From an uncultured Lachnospiraceae bacterium (lineage in GTDB: Bacteria > Bacillota > Clostridia > Lachnospirales > Lachnospiraceae), in the NCBI GenBank assembly GCA_902783735.1, contig CACZSE010000297.1, forward strand, positions 1 through 7,764: 7,764 bases of DNA. The letters run 5' to 3'. Shown here one piece after another: positions 7,572 to 7,764 of this stretch. Below the pieces are notes generated by a model. That model searched no databases. It was not told the origin of the DNA and was given only the letters and a program-made list of their open reading frames with translations. Positions within the stretch are counted from its first letter, which is position 1. Every line of letters begins with the position of its first letter. The position numbers and the translations under genes were made by a program.

Positions 7572-7602
7572 GAAGCATAAATAGTTAGAATCAATACATA
7601 AT

Positions 7603-7609
7603 AGGGGAA
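7603..7609 (+). promoter_or_regulatory. Ribosome binding site of the family 2 glycosyltransferase gene
   Basis: AGGGGAA ends three bases before ATG 7613, with the AGGGG core five bases away. It supports this start codon. Confidence 0.65.
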
Positions 7610-7612
7610 TAT

Positions 7613-7764
7613 ATGGATAAGATCGCAGTTTTGATACCCTGCTATAACGAAGAAAAAACAATCGCCAAGGTTGTGAGTGATGCAAAAGCGGCACTTCCCG
7701 AAGCAGTCATATATGTATATGACAACAATTCGACTGACAAAACGGTTGAATTGGCAGGTCAGGC
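7613..7764 (+). CDS. Family 2 glycosyltransferase (3' partial)
   Basis: Only the first 50 residues are in the window; the gene runs off the right edge. They show the GT-A Rossmann-like start: IAVLIPCYNEEKTIAKVV (4-21) is the nucleotide-sugar binding strand and helix, and YVYDNNSTDKTVELA (34-48) holds the Asp-Asn-Asn-Ser-Thr-Asp motif that replaces the more common DDGSTD. The variant is common in GT2 enzymes related to dolichol/polyprenyl-phosphate sugar synthases and glucosyl-3-phosphoglycerate synthases. Making a polyprenyl-phosphate sugar donor for the GT-C-like proteins upstream is the most attractive role, but the acceptor-binding half and any C-terminal membrane helices are outside the window. 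The gap of 47 bases from the gene upstream carries a promoter candidate and a good ribosome binding site. Confidence 0.85.
   Translation, partial: MDKIAVLIPCYNEEKTIAKVVSDAKAALPEAVIYVYDNNSTDKTVELAGQ

Noticed and set aside
7566..7612. Terminator in the gap between the DUF6020-like gene and the glycosyltransferase gene
   Set aside because: No stem-loop with a T-run can be formed in these 47 bases, so read-through is expected.

Overview
The window is a gene-dense, moderately AT-rich stretch with every recognisable gene on the + strand. Frequent ATA (Ile) and AGA/AGG (Arg) codons, purine-rich Shine-Dalgarno sites and the protein families present (a transglutaminase-like protein with Ig-like repeats, a DUF6020-type membrane protein, and a radical SAM protein in a glycan locus) point to a Firmicute of the Clostridia. 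Lachnospiraceae (Butyrivibrio-like) is the best guess. This rests on codon flavour and remembered family distribution, not on a search.

Layout: (1) from the left edge to 2705, a large surface-type protein cut at its 5' end, with an intact transglutaminase-like Cys-His-Asp triad followed by eight divergent repeats of about 70-105 residues; (2) 2716-4761, a polytopic membrane protein of 681 residues, probably a GT-C-like glycosyltransferase; (3) 4763-5773, a radical SAM protein with a reduced SPASM-like C-terminal cysteine set; (4) 5793-7565, a second polytopic membrane protein recognisable as DUF6020-like, also GT-C-like; (5) from 7613 to the right edge, the N-terminus of a family 2 glycosyltransferase. 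Gaps between genes are 10, 1, 19 and 47 bases. Genes 1 to 4 look like one transcription unit. A good SigmaA-type promoter with an extended -10 overlaps the stop codon of gene 4 and could start extra transcription for gene 5.

Working model (inference): the family 2 enzyme may load a sugar onto a lipid carrier at the cytoplasmic face. The two GT-C-like proteins would then transfer lipid-linked sugars outside the membrane. The radical SAM enzyme would alter a sugar, lipid-sugar or peptide intermediate in the cytoplasm. The transglutaminase/repeat protein is a plausible surface protein of the same locus, but nothing in the sequence shows that it is the acceptor. The pairing of a radical SAM enzyme with two GT-C-like membrane proteins is the most interesting part of the window. 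No tRNA, rRNA, CRISPR array, insertion sequence or attachment site was seen, and no stretch of more than about 50 bases lacks a gene.
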